Source of the DNA: Nitriliruptoraceae bacterium
Lineage (GTDB): Bacteria > Actinomycetota > Nitriliruptoria > Nitriliruptorales > Nitriliruptoraceae
Assembly: GCA_003554005.1 (NCBI GenBank)
Contig: PWEU01000329.1
Coordinates: 1-18,088, forward strand
Length of the DNA stretch: 18,088 nt
Reading direction: 5' to 3'
The position numbers were made by a program, and so were the translations under genes. Below the pieces are notes generated by a model that was not told the DNA's origin, did no database searches, and saw nothing but the letters and a program-made list of their open reading frames with translations. Below are positions 1-6,156 of the stretch, one piece after another. Within the stretch, counting starts at the first letter, position 1. Each line of letters begins with the position of its first letter.

Positions 1-692
1 AGGATGGCGAGCCCGTAGGCGGCGAAGCGGGGGTAGGCCCGCAGGACGTCCACGTCGTCGTGAGGGTGCTTGGCGTACCCGAGTCCTGGGTCGAGCACGA
101 TCGCCTCCCGCGCGAGCCCCTCGGCCTCGGCGACCGCGATCCGCTCGGTGAACAGCTGCTCGACGTCGGCGACCACGTCGTCGAAGGCCAGGAACGCCTC
201 CTTCTTGTGCTCCACCCGGGTGTGCAGGAGCACCAGGGAGGCACCGTGCGCGGCGCAGGCCGCCGCGATCCTCGGCTCGGCCAGGCCGGACACGTCGTTG
301 ATCATGGCGGCGCCCGCCTCCAGCGTCGCCTCCGCGACCGCGAGCTGCGGGGTGTCGATCGAGACGGGGACACCCCGGGCCGTGAGCTCGCGGACCAACG
401 GGACCGCCGCCGCGATCTGGGTGTCGAGGTCGATCGGCTCCCCGTAGGCAACCCCGGAGTCGGTCCCGACGTCGATGATGTCGGCGCCGGCTTCGACCAG
501 GGCCAGCGCCTTGGCGAGCTGGGCTTCGGTGGACGCCAGGTGCTCGGTGTCGGAGAAGGACCCGGGGTTGGTGTTGACGATGCCCATCACCGCCGGTGCA
601 CCCGGACGCAGGGCGAAGCGATGGGGCCCCGCCGTCAGGCGGACGGGCTCGGCGGGCTGGGCGGCGGCAGCGGCGGTCAGCAGCAGGCTCAC
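1..692 (-). CDS. Dihydropteroate synthase-like protein (FolP2-type), partial at the left edge
   Basis: About 230 residues are present; the C-terminus lies beyond base 1. The GTG at 690-692 is the only usable start, because upstream codons run to an in-frame stop without another start. The pterin-binding TIM barrel is recognisable: the first strand reads MGIVNTNPGSFSD, then GADIIDVG, SIDT, MINDVSGL and LDPGLGYAK. These match the DHPS order NVTPDSFSD, DVGGESTRPG, SVDT, INDVSG, DPGIGFGK. The p-aminobenzoate/pyrophosphate loop STRPG is replaced by TDSGVAYG, and the usual LMHMRG segment reads LLHTRVEHK. Mycobacterial FolP2 shows a similar loss and has no DHPS activity (family knowledge), so folate synthesis should not be assumed. 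The gene lies 81 bp downstream of the HAD-like gene on the same strand and may be cotranscribed with it. Fold assignment is firm; function is open. Confidence 0.8.
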   Translation of the reverse strand, partial: MSLLLTAAAAAQPAEPVRLTAGPHRFALRPGAPAVMGIVNTNPGSFSDTEHLASTEAQLAKALALVEAGADIIDVGTDSGVAYGEPIDLDTQIAAAVPLVRELTARGVPVSIDTPQLAVAEATLEAGAAMINDVSGLAEPRIAAACAAHGASLVLLHTRVEHKKEAFLAFDDVVADVEQLFTERIAVAEAEGLAREAIVLDPGLGYAKHPHDDVDVLRAYPRFAAYGLAI

Positions 693-773
693 GGGAGGAC
701 CTCGAGGTGGTCGGTGCGAGGCGTGGAGGGTTGCACGCTCTGTACGTCGCCGGTCCCGGCGGGGATGGCCCGG

Positions 774-1187
774 TCAGGCACGCAGCAACCCGGGGAGCTC
801 ACCGATGGCGACGATGCGGCGATCGGGTCGCAGCGCCGGGTCCGTCGGATCGGGCTGCTGCGACGGCGCCACCCACACCGTGGGGAGCCCGACGGCCCGG
901 CCCCCGGCGATGTCCGCGCTGAGCGAGTCCCCCACCATCGTCACCGCGCGCGGATCGGGCTCCCCCAGGGCGCTGAGCGCCGCCTCGAAGATCGCCGCGG
1001 CCGGCTTGGCGGCACCCACCTCGTCGGAGATGATCAGCACCTCCCCCAGGTGAGCGAGCGGCGAGGCCGGCAGCCCCACGCCCGCCAGGGTGCCCAGCAC
1101 CGCCTCCTGCTCGGCGCGGTCGTAGTCCAGCACCGTGCCGTCGAGGTCCAGCAGGACCCACGCGGACTGCCCACCTGAGCGCACCAT
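774..1187 (-). CDS. HAD-like protein lacking cap domain and motif II
   Basis: 137 residues from ATG 1187, which has GAGGTGG about 8 nt upstream; a GTG at 1199 would add four residues but has no ribosome site. Motif I is DLDGT (D14, D16), the motif III lysine is K61 in EVGAAKP, and motif IV is GDSLSADI (D87, D92). These match YjjG-type HAD phosphatases of roughly 220-240 residues. Between residue ~41 and ~46 the protein jumps from the first helix (LAGVGLPA) straight to the strand before motif III (HLGEVLIISDEVG). The whole cap and the motif II Ser/Thr strand, some 80-100 residues in relatives, are therefore missing in frame. It could be a decayed gene, a real minimal HAD, or a collapsed assembly. 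It faces the ferredoxin gene divergently and precedes the DHPS-like gene. Confidence 0.8.
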   Translation of the reverse strand: MVRSGGQSAWVLLDLDGTVLDYDRAEQEAVLGTLAGVGLPASPLAHLGEVLIISDEVGAAKPAAAIFEAALSALGEPDPRAVTMVGDSLSADIAGGRAVGLPTVWVAPSQQPDPTDPALRPDRRIVAIGELPGLLRA

Positions 1188-1219
1188 GCCTGGTTCCACC
1201 TCGGTGATCGTCGGGAGGC

Positions 1220-1225
1220 TACGGT
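1220..1225 (+). promoter_or_regulatory. Possible -10 element (TACGGT) for the Trx-like ferredoxin
   Basis: TACGGT fits the actinobacterial TAnnnT -10 pattern and lies about 40 bp before the ATG at 1265, in the 77-bp divergent gap. No convincing -35 hexamer is visible. The same hexamer serves as the proposed -10 of the minus-strand sRNA promoter near 4230. Confidence 0.3.
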
Positions 1226-1264
1226 GCCGGCCTCCTCCCCCGCACCCCAGGATCAGGAGCGCCG

Positions 1265-1651
1265 ATGGCCCGCGCCGGCATGCCGCGGAAGTTCGTGTTC
1301 GTCTGCATCAACGAACGACCCGCGGAGCATCCGCGACCGTCCTGCATCACCCGGGGCAGCGCTGGACTCTTCGAGGCGATCCGCGAGGAGACCGGCGCCC
1401 AGGGCCTGGTGGACGTCAAGGTCGTGGCCACCGGCTGCCTCGAGCCCTGCATGGTCGGTCCCATCGTCTACGTCGCCCCCGACGACGTCTGGTACGGCGG
1501 CGTCACCCTGGAGGACGTGCCGGTGCTCGTCGAGCAGCACCTCAGGGACGACCAGCCCGTGGAGTTCCTCCGCATCGGGCGCGAGGAGTTCGAGCTCTCC
1601 CCCCTGGCCGGCCGCAGCGACCTCCCCCCCGGGGAGATCCCTCCCGTGTGA
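1265..1651 (+). CDS. Thioredoxin-like [2Fe-2S] ferredoxin domain protein
   Basis: 128 residues. The start at 1265 is supported by AGGAG five nt upstream. Four cysteines follow the thioredoxin-like ferredoxin pattern: C14 and C27 (C-x12-C), then C58 and C62 in ATGCLEPCMVGP (C-x3-C). These would bind one [2Fe-2S] cluster in the fold of Aquifex/Clostridium 2Fe-2S ferredoxins and NuoE C-terminal domains. The segment DVWYGGVTLEDVPVLVEQH is typical of the family. It is a stand-alone soluble domain with a short acidic, proline-rich tail. It has its own gap from the divergent HAD-like gene and lies 74 bp before the HPPD gene. An electron-carrier role is likely; no partner can be deduced. Confidence 0.88.
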   Translation: MARAGMPRKFVFVCINERPAEHPRPSCITRGSAGLFEAIREETGAQGLVDVKVVATGCLEPCMVGPIVYVAPDDVWYGGVTLEDVPVLVEQHLRDDQPVEFLRIGREEFELSPLAGRSDLPPGEIPPV

Positions 1652-1725
1652 CGGGGGGGCATCGGCAGCCGGTGGGGCACCCGACGTGGGGAGCTCGTAT
1701 CCTCGTCGGTCGTCCCGGAGGTGCC

Positions 1726-2829
1726 ATGCACGCGCGCGAGCTGCAGATCATGGGCTACGACGCGATCGAGTTCCACGTCGGCAACGCCCGCCAGGCGGCC
1801 CACTACTACCGGTGCGCCTTCGGGTTCCGGCTGGTGGGTTACGCCGGCCCGGAGACCGGCGTGCGCGACCGGTCGTCCTACGTCCTCGAGCAGGGCGGTA
1901 TCCGGTTGGTGCTGACCTCGGGACTGTCTCCGGAGCACCCGGTGTCCCGCCACCACCTGCAGCACGGTGACAGCGTCCGCGACGTCGCCTTCCGGGTCCC
2001 CGACGCCGAGGAGGCCTTCGCTCGGGCCACCGAGCGCGGCGCCGTGCCCCATCACGAGCCGGAGGTGCTGAGCGACGAGCACGGCAAGCTCACGGTCGCC
2101 GCCATCGCGGTCTACGGGGACACGATCCACACCTTCGTCCAGCGCGACGCCTACGCGGGCGTCCACCGCCCGGGTTACGTCAGGGTCGAGCAGGACCCGC
2201 TGACTGGGACCGCGGCTCCCGTCGGGCTGCACACGGTCGATCACGTCGTCGCCAACGTCCAGCGCGGGCAGATGGACCGCTGGTCCGCCTTCTACGAGCG
2301 CATCCTGGGGTTCTCGCAGCTGCGGCACTTCGACGACGAGGCGATCTCCACCGAGTACACCGCCCTGATGTCGAAGGTCCTGTGGGATGGCGACGGGCGG
2401 GTGAAGCTGCCGATCAACGAGCCGGCCGCGGGACGCCGCCGATCCCAGATCGATGAGTTCCTCGAGGCGCACCGCGGCCCGGGCGTCCAGCACCTGGCCC
2501 TGGCGACCGACGACATCATCGGCACGGTGCGCGCGCTGCGGTCGCGAGGGGTCGGGTTCCTGAGCGTCCCCGGGACCTACTACGACGAGGCCCGGGACCG
2601 CGTCGGCGAGGTGGACGAGCCCTGGGCCGACCTGGCGGAGCTCGGGATCCTGGTGGACCGTGACGAGGAGGGCTACCTGCTGCAGATCTTCACCGAGCCG
2701 GTCCAGGATCGCCCGACCGTGTTCTACGAGATCATCCAGCGGCACGGCGCCCGCGGCTTCGGCGTCGGCAACTTCCGGTCGCTGTTCGAGGCGATCGAGC
2801 GCGCCCAGGCCCGCCGGGGGAACCTGTGA
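1726..2829 (+). CDS. hppD: 4-hydroxyphenylpyruvate dioxygenase
   Basis: 367 residues, normal for bacterial HPPD. The reading frame is open far upstream, but ATG 1726 preceded by GGAGG is the sensible start. Two vicinal-oxygen-chelate domains are visible. The N-terminal one (residues ~8-145) begins MGYDAIEFHVGNARQAAHYY. The C-terminal one carries the three Fe(II) ligands: H173 in TVDHVVANV, H256 in GVQHLAL and E324 in QIFTEPV. The C-terminal gating helix GFGVGNFRSLFEAIE is intact. The enzyme converts 4-hydroxyphenylpyruvate to homogentisate in cytosolic tyrosine catabolism. No other homogentisate-pathway gene is in view. Its stop overlaps the start of the next gene by 4 bp (GTGA), indicating translational coupling. 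Confidence 0.96.
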   Translation: MHARELQIMGYDAIEFHVGNARQAAHYYRCAFGFRLVGYAGPETGVRDRSSYVLEQGGIRLVLTSGLSPEHPVSRHHLQHGDSVRDVAFRVPDAEEAFARATERGAVPHHEPEVLSDEHGKLTVAAIAVYGDTIHTFVQRDAYAGVHRPGYVRVEQDPLTGTAAPVGLHTVDHVVANVQRGQMDRWSAFYERILGFSQLRHFDDEAISTEYTALMSKVLWDGDGRVKLPINEPAAGRRRSQIDEFLEAHRGPGVQHLALATDDIIGTVRALRSRGVGFLSVPGTYYDEARDRVGEVDEPWADLAELGILVDRDEEGYLLQIFTEPVQDRPTVFYEIIQRHGARGFGVGNFRSLFEAIERAQARRGNL

Positions 2830-3197
2830 CCGCCGGGGGCTCGGAGCCCCGCTGGGTGCTGCCGGTGATCCGCGCCGTCGCCGCCTTCGGCACCGCCGCG
2901 ATGGTCAGCGCGATCGTCGGAGCGTTCAGCGTCGCCTCCTTGCCGTTCGACGGGGCCGCGATCATCGCCCTGGTCTGGGGTCGGGTCACACTGGTCGACA
3001 TCTACCTCGCCTTCCTCTTCGGCTGGCTGTGGATCGCGTGGCGCGAGCGGACGCCGCTGCGGGCGGTGGCCTGGGGCGCCGCGACCGTCGTCACCGGCAG
3101 CCTCGCGCTGTTCCTGTACCTGCTGGGCGCCTCCCTGAGAGCCCGCACCTCGACGGAGCTGTTGCTCGGACCCCACCGCTCAGCGGCCGACAGGTAG
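2826..3197 (+). CDS. Small integral membrane protein, DUF1475-like
   Basis: 123 residues from GTG 2826, overlapping the hppD stop by 4 bp. Three hydrophobic segments are visible at about residues 11-38, 55-71 and 80-103, separated by WRERTPLR, a positively charged loop. The motif WGRVTLVDIYLAFLFGWLWIAWRE resembles the conserved centre of DUF1475-type proteins, for which I know no function. The tail is short and soluble. Coupling to hppD suggests co-expression, but no transport motif is visible and a role in tyrosine catabolism would be a guess. Confidence 0.75.
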   Translation: MTAGGSEPRWVLPVIRAVAAFGTAAMVSAIVGAFSVASLPFDGAAIIALVWGRVTLVDIYLAFLFGWLWIAWRERTPLRAVAWGAATVVTGSLALFLYLLGASLRARTSTELLLGPHRSAADR

Positions 3198-3258
3198 GGT
3201 CCGGCCCGCGGCACGTGGTGGCGTGACCGCGGGTCGCTGACCACGGGAGTGCTCTGGG

Positions 3259-3744
3259 ATGGCCAGTTCGACGCGACGAGCGGACTTCGACGAGTACGCC
3301 CTCCAGTTGGCGCGCACGGCCGCCACCCGGGGTACCTGTGTCCGGCGACGCCAGGGCGCGGTCCTGGTCAGGGGTCGGCGCATCGTCGCCACGGGCTACG
3401 ACGGCGGCCCTTCGGGCTACCCGCACTGCGACGAGGGTGGCTGTCCTCGCTCGGCCCCCGGCGGCACGGAGGCCGACGACGCCCGCTGCATCGGGATCCA
3501 CGCCGCAGCGAACGTCCTGCTGTTCTCCTCCCCCGAGCAGCTGGAGGGCGCCAGCCTGTACTGCACCGGGGTGCCCTGCTTCGCGTGCGCCAAGCTGATC
3601 GCCAACGCCGGGGTGGCGGAGGTCGTGGCCGCCGGTGGCCGCTACGAGGGCTCCGACGAGATCCGCGACTTCCTGCGCACCTGCGGGGTCCGGGTGCGGG
3701 TGCTCGACGGGCTCGATGGGGTCCCCAGCCTGCGCTTCGCCTGA
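3259..3744 (+). CDS. dCMP/cytidine deaminase-family protein with substituted catalytic Glu
   Basis: 161 residues, start ATG 3259 with GGGAG 9 nt upstream. The order matches dCMP deaminases of the ComEB/T4 type: GAVLVRGRRIVATGYDGGPSGYPHCDEGGC, then the zinc histidine block CIGIHAAAN, then the zinc cysteines PCFAC (C107, C110). Family members read HAE at the zinc histidine, the Glu being the proton shuttle needed for deamination. Here codons 81-83 are CAC GCC GCA (His-Ala-Ala), so zinc binding is kept but the Glu is lost at A83. The change is one base from GAA. The protein may be a non-catalytic nucleotide-binding relative, may use another residue, or the base may be wrong. It stands 61 bp after the membrane protein and is the last gene before a long non-coding stretch. 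Confidence 0.85.
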   Translation: MASSTRRADFDEYALQLARTAATRGTCVRRRQGAVLVRGRRIVATGYDGGPSGYPHCDEGGCPRSAPGGTEADDARCIGIHAAANVLLFSSPEQLEGASLYCTGVPCFACAKLIANAGVAEVVAAGGRYEGSDEIRDFLRTCGVRVRVLDGLDGVPSLRFA

Positions 3745-3775
3745 GCCGGCCCGGGGCGCGACGCGCGCCACCGGG

Positions 3776-3828
3776 GGCTCCGACGCCGTGGAGCCACCGC
3801 GAGCGCCGCGCCCGGTGCCGAACACCGG
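3776..3828 (+). terminator. Two small hairpins after the deaminase gene, possible terminators
   Basis: GGCTCC at 3776-3781 pairs with GGAGCC at 3790-3795 across an 8-nt loop. CCGGTG at 3812-3817 pairs with CACCGG at 3823-3828 across a 5-nt loop. Neither is followed by a T run, so intrinsic termination is only possible, as is usual for G+C-rich actinobacteria. Confidence 0.3.
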
Positions 3829-3920
3829 CGACTTACCGCAGGTATCGGCTGTTCCTCGCGCCCCACCGCCCCCGCGGCGCGATGCCCGAGTCTCCAGCGC
3901 CCACCAGCAGCCGGAACGAG

Positions 3921-4223
3921 CACAAAGAGGCGTCCCCCCGGTGGGAGGGCCGGGGGGACGTCGAACGCTCGGGGACTGGACCTCGCGGGAGCGGATGGGG
4001 AGAGCATCCGTTCGCCTGCGGTGGGAGAACCGCAGATATGGGAGAGGGTGCGGGTCCTGCCCTTGTCCGAGCGGGGCGCACGAACCTGGGAGAGGGGCGA
4101 GCGCCAGTCTGAAGTTTTCGGTTCCACTGGGAGGTCGGAGCTGAAGCCCCGTCCGGATGGCCGTCGAGTGGATGGAGGCCGATTGGAACGAACCCAGGAG
4201 AGACCGTTCCGGTTGGCCTGACG
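3921..4223 (-). ncRNA. Candidate small RNA with repeated UCUCCC loops
   Basis: This fills most of the only gene-free stretch longer than 300 bp. Read on the minus strand it has a promoter-like pair just upstream, a series of hairpins, and a terminator-like hairpin followed by GCCTCTTTGT. On the plus strand the motif GGGAGA or a close variant recurs seven times: 3942-3949, 3998-4004, 4023-4028, 4040-4048, 4088-4097, 4129-4134 and 4196-4203. Several lie exactly in hairpin loops: a 7-bp stem at 4016-4022/4029-4035 with loop 4023-4028, a 6-bp stem at 3992-3997/4005-4010, the 11-bp terminator stem, and a 6-bp stem at 4185-4190/4205-4210. On the minus strand the loops read (C)UCUCCC, complementary to Shine-Dalgarno sequences. 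The design recalls actinobacterial 6C RNA, but loops and layout differ. Length is about 300 nt; the ends are estimates. Confidence 0.5.
3931..3960 (-). terminator. Strong 11-bp hairpin ending the candidate sRNA
   Basis: Arms 3931-3941 and 3950-3960 are perfect reverse complements (11 bp, G+C-rich) around an 8-nt loop TGGGAGGG. On the minus strand the hairpin is followed by GCCTCTTTGTG, a modest U tract. On the plus strand there is no T run. No minus-strand protein gene ends here. Confidence 0.5.
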
Positions 4224-4224
4224 A

Positions 4225-5796
4225 GTGCTACCGTACCACTCCGACCTCACCGGTCCAACCGCACGCACTCTGGACTTTGGACTGCTATTGGATGAGCCAA
4301 TCCGAGAAAGTGGACCGCATCTCGCCCAACTCCTGGCGTCCGCGCTCCAGGAGGATGGTCCTCTCTACCGGTCACTCGCCGACGCGCTGAAGCGTGCGAT
4401 CGACCGCGGGGAGATCCCGCTCGGCACCGTCCTTCCACCTGAGCGCACCCTGGCCAGGTCGCTGTCGGTCAGCCGCGCCACCGTCGTCTCCGCCTACGAC
4501 CGCCTCAAGGCCGAGGGCTGGCTGCAGAGCCGGCGTGGTTCGGGGACCTGGGTCCGCTCTCCCCAGGCCACGAGCTCGCCCGAAGGGGTGGATGCGGTGG
4601 CGACCGCCCGCCTGTTCCTCTCCGAGGACGGGCTCGTCCAGCGCAGCGGACCCGGCGAGAGCCCTGAGGGTCGCGGCGACCTGATCGACCTGTCCGTCGC
4701 GGCCGTCACGGGCAGTCCGACCGTCGAGCGGCTGCTGAGCGGAGCGACCCCGGACCAGATCCGCACCCTGACGGCGCACCACGGGTACCTCCCTCAGGGG
4801 CTGCGGGCGCTCAGGGACGCCGTGAGCGACCGGTTCCAGGCCATGGGGCTGCCCACCGGTCCCGAGCACGTGGTGATCACCACCGGCGCCCACCAGGCGA
4901 TCTCGCTGGTGGCCCGCCAGACCCTGCGCCAGGGTGACCCGGTGATCGTGGAGACGCCGACCTTCCCCGGAGCCCTGGACGTGTTCCGACGGTTCGGGGC
5001 TCGCACCTTCCCCCTACCGGTGGATGCCGACGGTGCCCGCACCGACGTGCTCGAGGAGTTGATGCAGCGGGCCGAGCCGAAGCTGCTGTACGTGTCACCG
5101 CACTTCCACAACCCCACCGGCGCGGTCCTCAGCGAAGAGCGAAGGGTGCGGATCGGTGAGCTGGCCGCCGCCCACGGCACCGTGGTGCTCGAGGACCTGG
5201 CCATGGCCGACGTCGCACTGGACGAGCAGGAGCTCCCCGCACCGATCGCGGCGCTGGCCCCCGAGGGGGCGGCCGTGCACACGATCGGGTCCACCGCCAA
5301 GCTGTTCTGGGCGGGACTGCGGGTCGGGTGGATCCGCTCCCCGGACGACTGGGCCGCACGGATGCTGGCCACCAAGACCGTCGCCGATCTCGGGACGCCG
5401 CTGGTGAGCCAACTCCTCGCCGTGTCGCTGCTCGAGCACGCCGAGGAGGTGCTCGCCGAGCGCCGCGCGCAACTGGTCCCCCGCCGCGACCTGCTGTGCG
5501 AGTTGATCAGCACCCTGCTGCCGGAGTGGACCTTCATCTGCCCGACCGGTGGGTTGTCGCTGTGGCTCACCCTGCCCCACGGCAACGCCGACGAGCTCGC
5601 CGAGGTGGCACTGCGACACGGGGTCGTGGTGGTGCCCGGTCCCGCCCTGTCGGTCGACGACGGCAACCGACGGTGCCTTCGGGTCGTGTACACCGCCCAG
5701 GAGGCCGACCTACGCGAGGGCGTGCGGCGGTTGGTCGCCGCGTGGATGTCCTACGCCCCCACCACCGAACGGTCCGCAGCCCGCCTGCTGGTGTGA
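4225..5796 (+). CDS. MocR-family regulator (GntR wHTH + PLP aminotransferase fold)
   Basis: Up to 523 residues. A GntR-type winged helix-turn-helix spans about residues 45-115 (GPLYRSLADALKRAIDRG, LPPERTLARSLSVSRATVVSAYDRL, RRGSGTWV). It is followed by a fold-type-I aminotransferase domain from ~150. The latter carries YVSPHFHNPTG, the acidic EDLAMAD segment and the PLP lysine K359 in GSTAKLFWAGLRVGW. Such proteins are PLP-sensing regulators (PdxR, GabR, YczR groups); no vitamin B6 or GABA gene is nearby to name the target. The start is uncertain. GTG 4225 has no ribosome site and overlaps promoter-like elements, and codons ~16-30 are unusually A/T-rich at third positions. TTG 4288 (residue 22) is a real alternative. 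Homology begins near residue 30. Confidence 0.88.
   Translation: MLPYHSDLTGPTARTLDFGLLLDEPIRESGPHLAQLLASALQEDGPLYRSLADALKRAIDRGEIPLGTVLPPERTLARSLSVSRATVVSAYDRLKAEGWLQSRRGSGTWVRSPQATSSPEGVDAVATARLFLSEDGLVQRSGPGESPEGRGDLIDLSVAAVTGSPTVERLLSGATPDQIRTLTAHHGYLPQGLRALRDAVSDRFQAMGLPTGPEHVVITTGAHQAISLVARQTLRQGDPVIVETPTFPGALDVFRRFGARTFPLPVDADGARTDVLEELMQRAEPKLLYVSPHFHNPTGAVLSEERRVRIGELAAAHGTVVLEDLAMADVALDEQELPAPIAALAPEGAAVHTIGSTAKLFWAGLRVGWIRSPDDWAARMLATKTVADLGTPLVSQLLAVSLLEHAEEVLAERRAQLVPRRDLLCELISTLLPEWTFICPTGGLSLWLTLPHGNADELAEVALRHGVVVVPGPALSVDDGNRRCLRVVYTAQEADLREGVRRLVAAWMSYAPTTERSAARLLV
4230..4258 (-). promoter_or_regulatory. Candidate promoter of the minus-strand sRNA
   Basis: On the minus strand TTGGAC (4258-4253) and TACGGT (4235-4230) are separated by exactly 17 bp. 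This predicts a start near 4223. On the plus strand the overlapping TACCGT (4229-4234) is a possible -10 for the MocR gene, with only TTCCGG as a weak -35, so the site may be divergent. Confidence 0.45.
4287..4301. promoter_or_regulatory. Palindrome ATTGG-N5-CCAAT near the MocR start, possible operator
   Basis: ATTGG at 4287-4291 and CCAAT at 4297-4301 form a perfect inverted repeat with spacer ATGAG, in a conspicuously A/T-rich island of an otherwise G+C-rich region. TGGAC is repeated just before it (4271-4275 and 4277-4281). MocR proteins often regulate their own promoters, so an autoregulatory site is plausible but unproven. Confidence 0.35.
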
Positions 5797-5834
5797 GCAC
5801 GAGGGCTCCTGCGGCACGACGCCGTCGCCGCCGC

Positions 5835-5840
5835 TAGCGT
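5835..5840 (+). promoter_or_regulatory. Possible -10 element (TAGCGT) before the DUF4235-like gene
   Basis: TAGCGT lies in the 101-bp gap after the MocR gene, 57 bp before GTG 5898. It contains a CTAG tetramer, which is rare here outside gaps. No clear -35 is visible. Confidence 0.3.
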
Positions 5841-5897
5841 CGGTGTCCGAAGGTGAGCCCGAGCAGGGGCCGCCCGACGCCGAGGTGGAGGACGGGC

Positions 5898-6149
5898 GTG
5901 AACGCACTGCTGCGCAGGATGATCGCTGCGGGCGCGGCCGCCGCGGCCGCGGTCGCCGCCAGGAAGGCCGTGGAGCTCGGGTGGACCCTGGCCAAGGACG
6001 AGCCCCCGCCCACCGCCCAGGGCGTCCGCGGCGACACCGAGCTCCGCGATCTGCTGCTGTGGTCGGCGCTGGTGGCGGGTGCGGTGGTCCTCGCTCGCAA
6101 GGTCGCGACCGATCGCACGGAGCAGCTGTTCGGCGACGAGGAGACGTGA
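5898..6149 (+). CDS. Small membrane-associated protein, DUF4235-like
   Basis: 83 residues from GTG 5898, chosen over the longer open frame because GGAGGA lies 5 nt upstream and the remaining upstream frame looks non-coding. An Ala-rich segment (about residues 8-24) ends in AARKAVELGWTLAKDEPPPTA. A second hydrophobic segment LLLWSALVAGAVVLARKV is followed by a short charged tail. This two-segment layout, with an acidic proline-containing linker, matches DUF4235 proteins of actinobacteria, whose role is unknown to me. The gene is convergent with the methyltransferase gene, with 7 bp between the stops. Confidence 0.75.
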   Translation: MNALLRRMIAAGAAAAAAVAARKAVELGWTLAKDEPPPTAQGVRGDTELRDLLLWSALVAGAVVLARKVATDRTEQLFGDEET

Positions 6150-6156
6150 TCGCCGG

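Noticed and set aside
1135..1725. A long open frame in phase with hppD extending about 590 bp upstream
   Set aside because: The upstream part overlaps the ferredoxin gene in another frame and has Arg/Pro-rich shadow composition. HPPD homology begins at the ATG at 1726, which has a ribosome site.
3921..4223. CsrA/RsmA-type sponge RNA on the plus strand (GGA motifs in loops)
   Set aside because: GGGAGA in loops looks like CsrB-type RNA, but CsrA is uncommon in Actinomycetota, and the promoter pair and terminator tail fit the minus strand better.
3745..4224. A short protein gene in the non-coding stretch
   Set aside because: Open frames exist on both strands, but none has a ribosome site with a plausible start or a recognisable domain, and the hairpin and repeat structure explains the sequence better.
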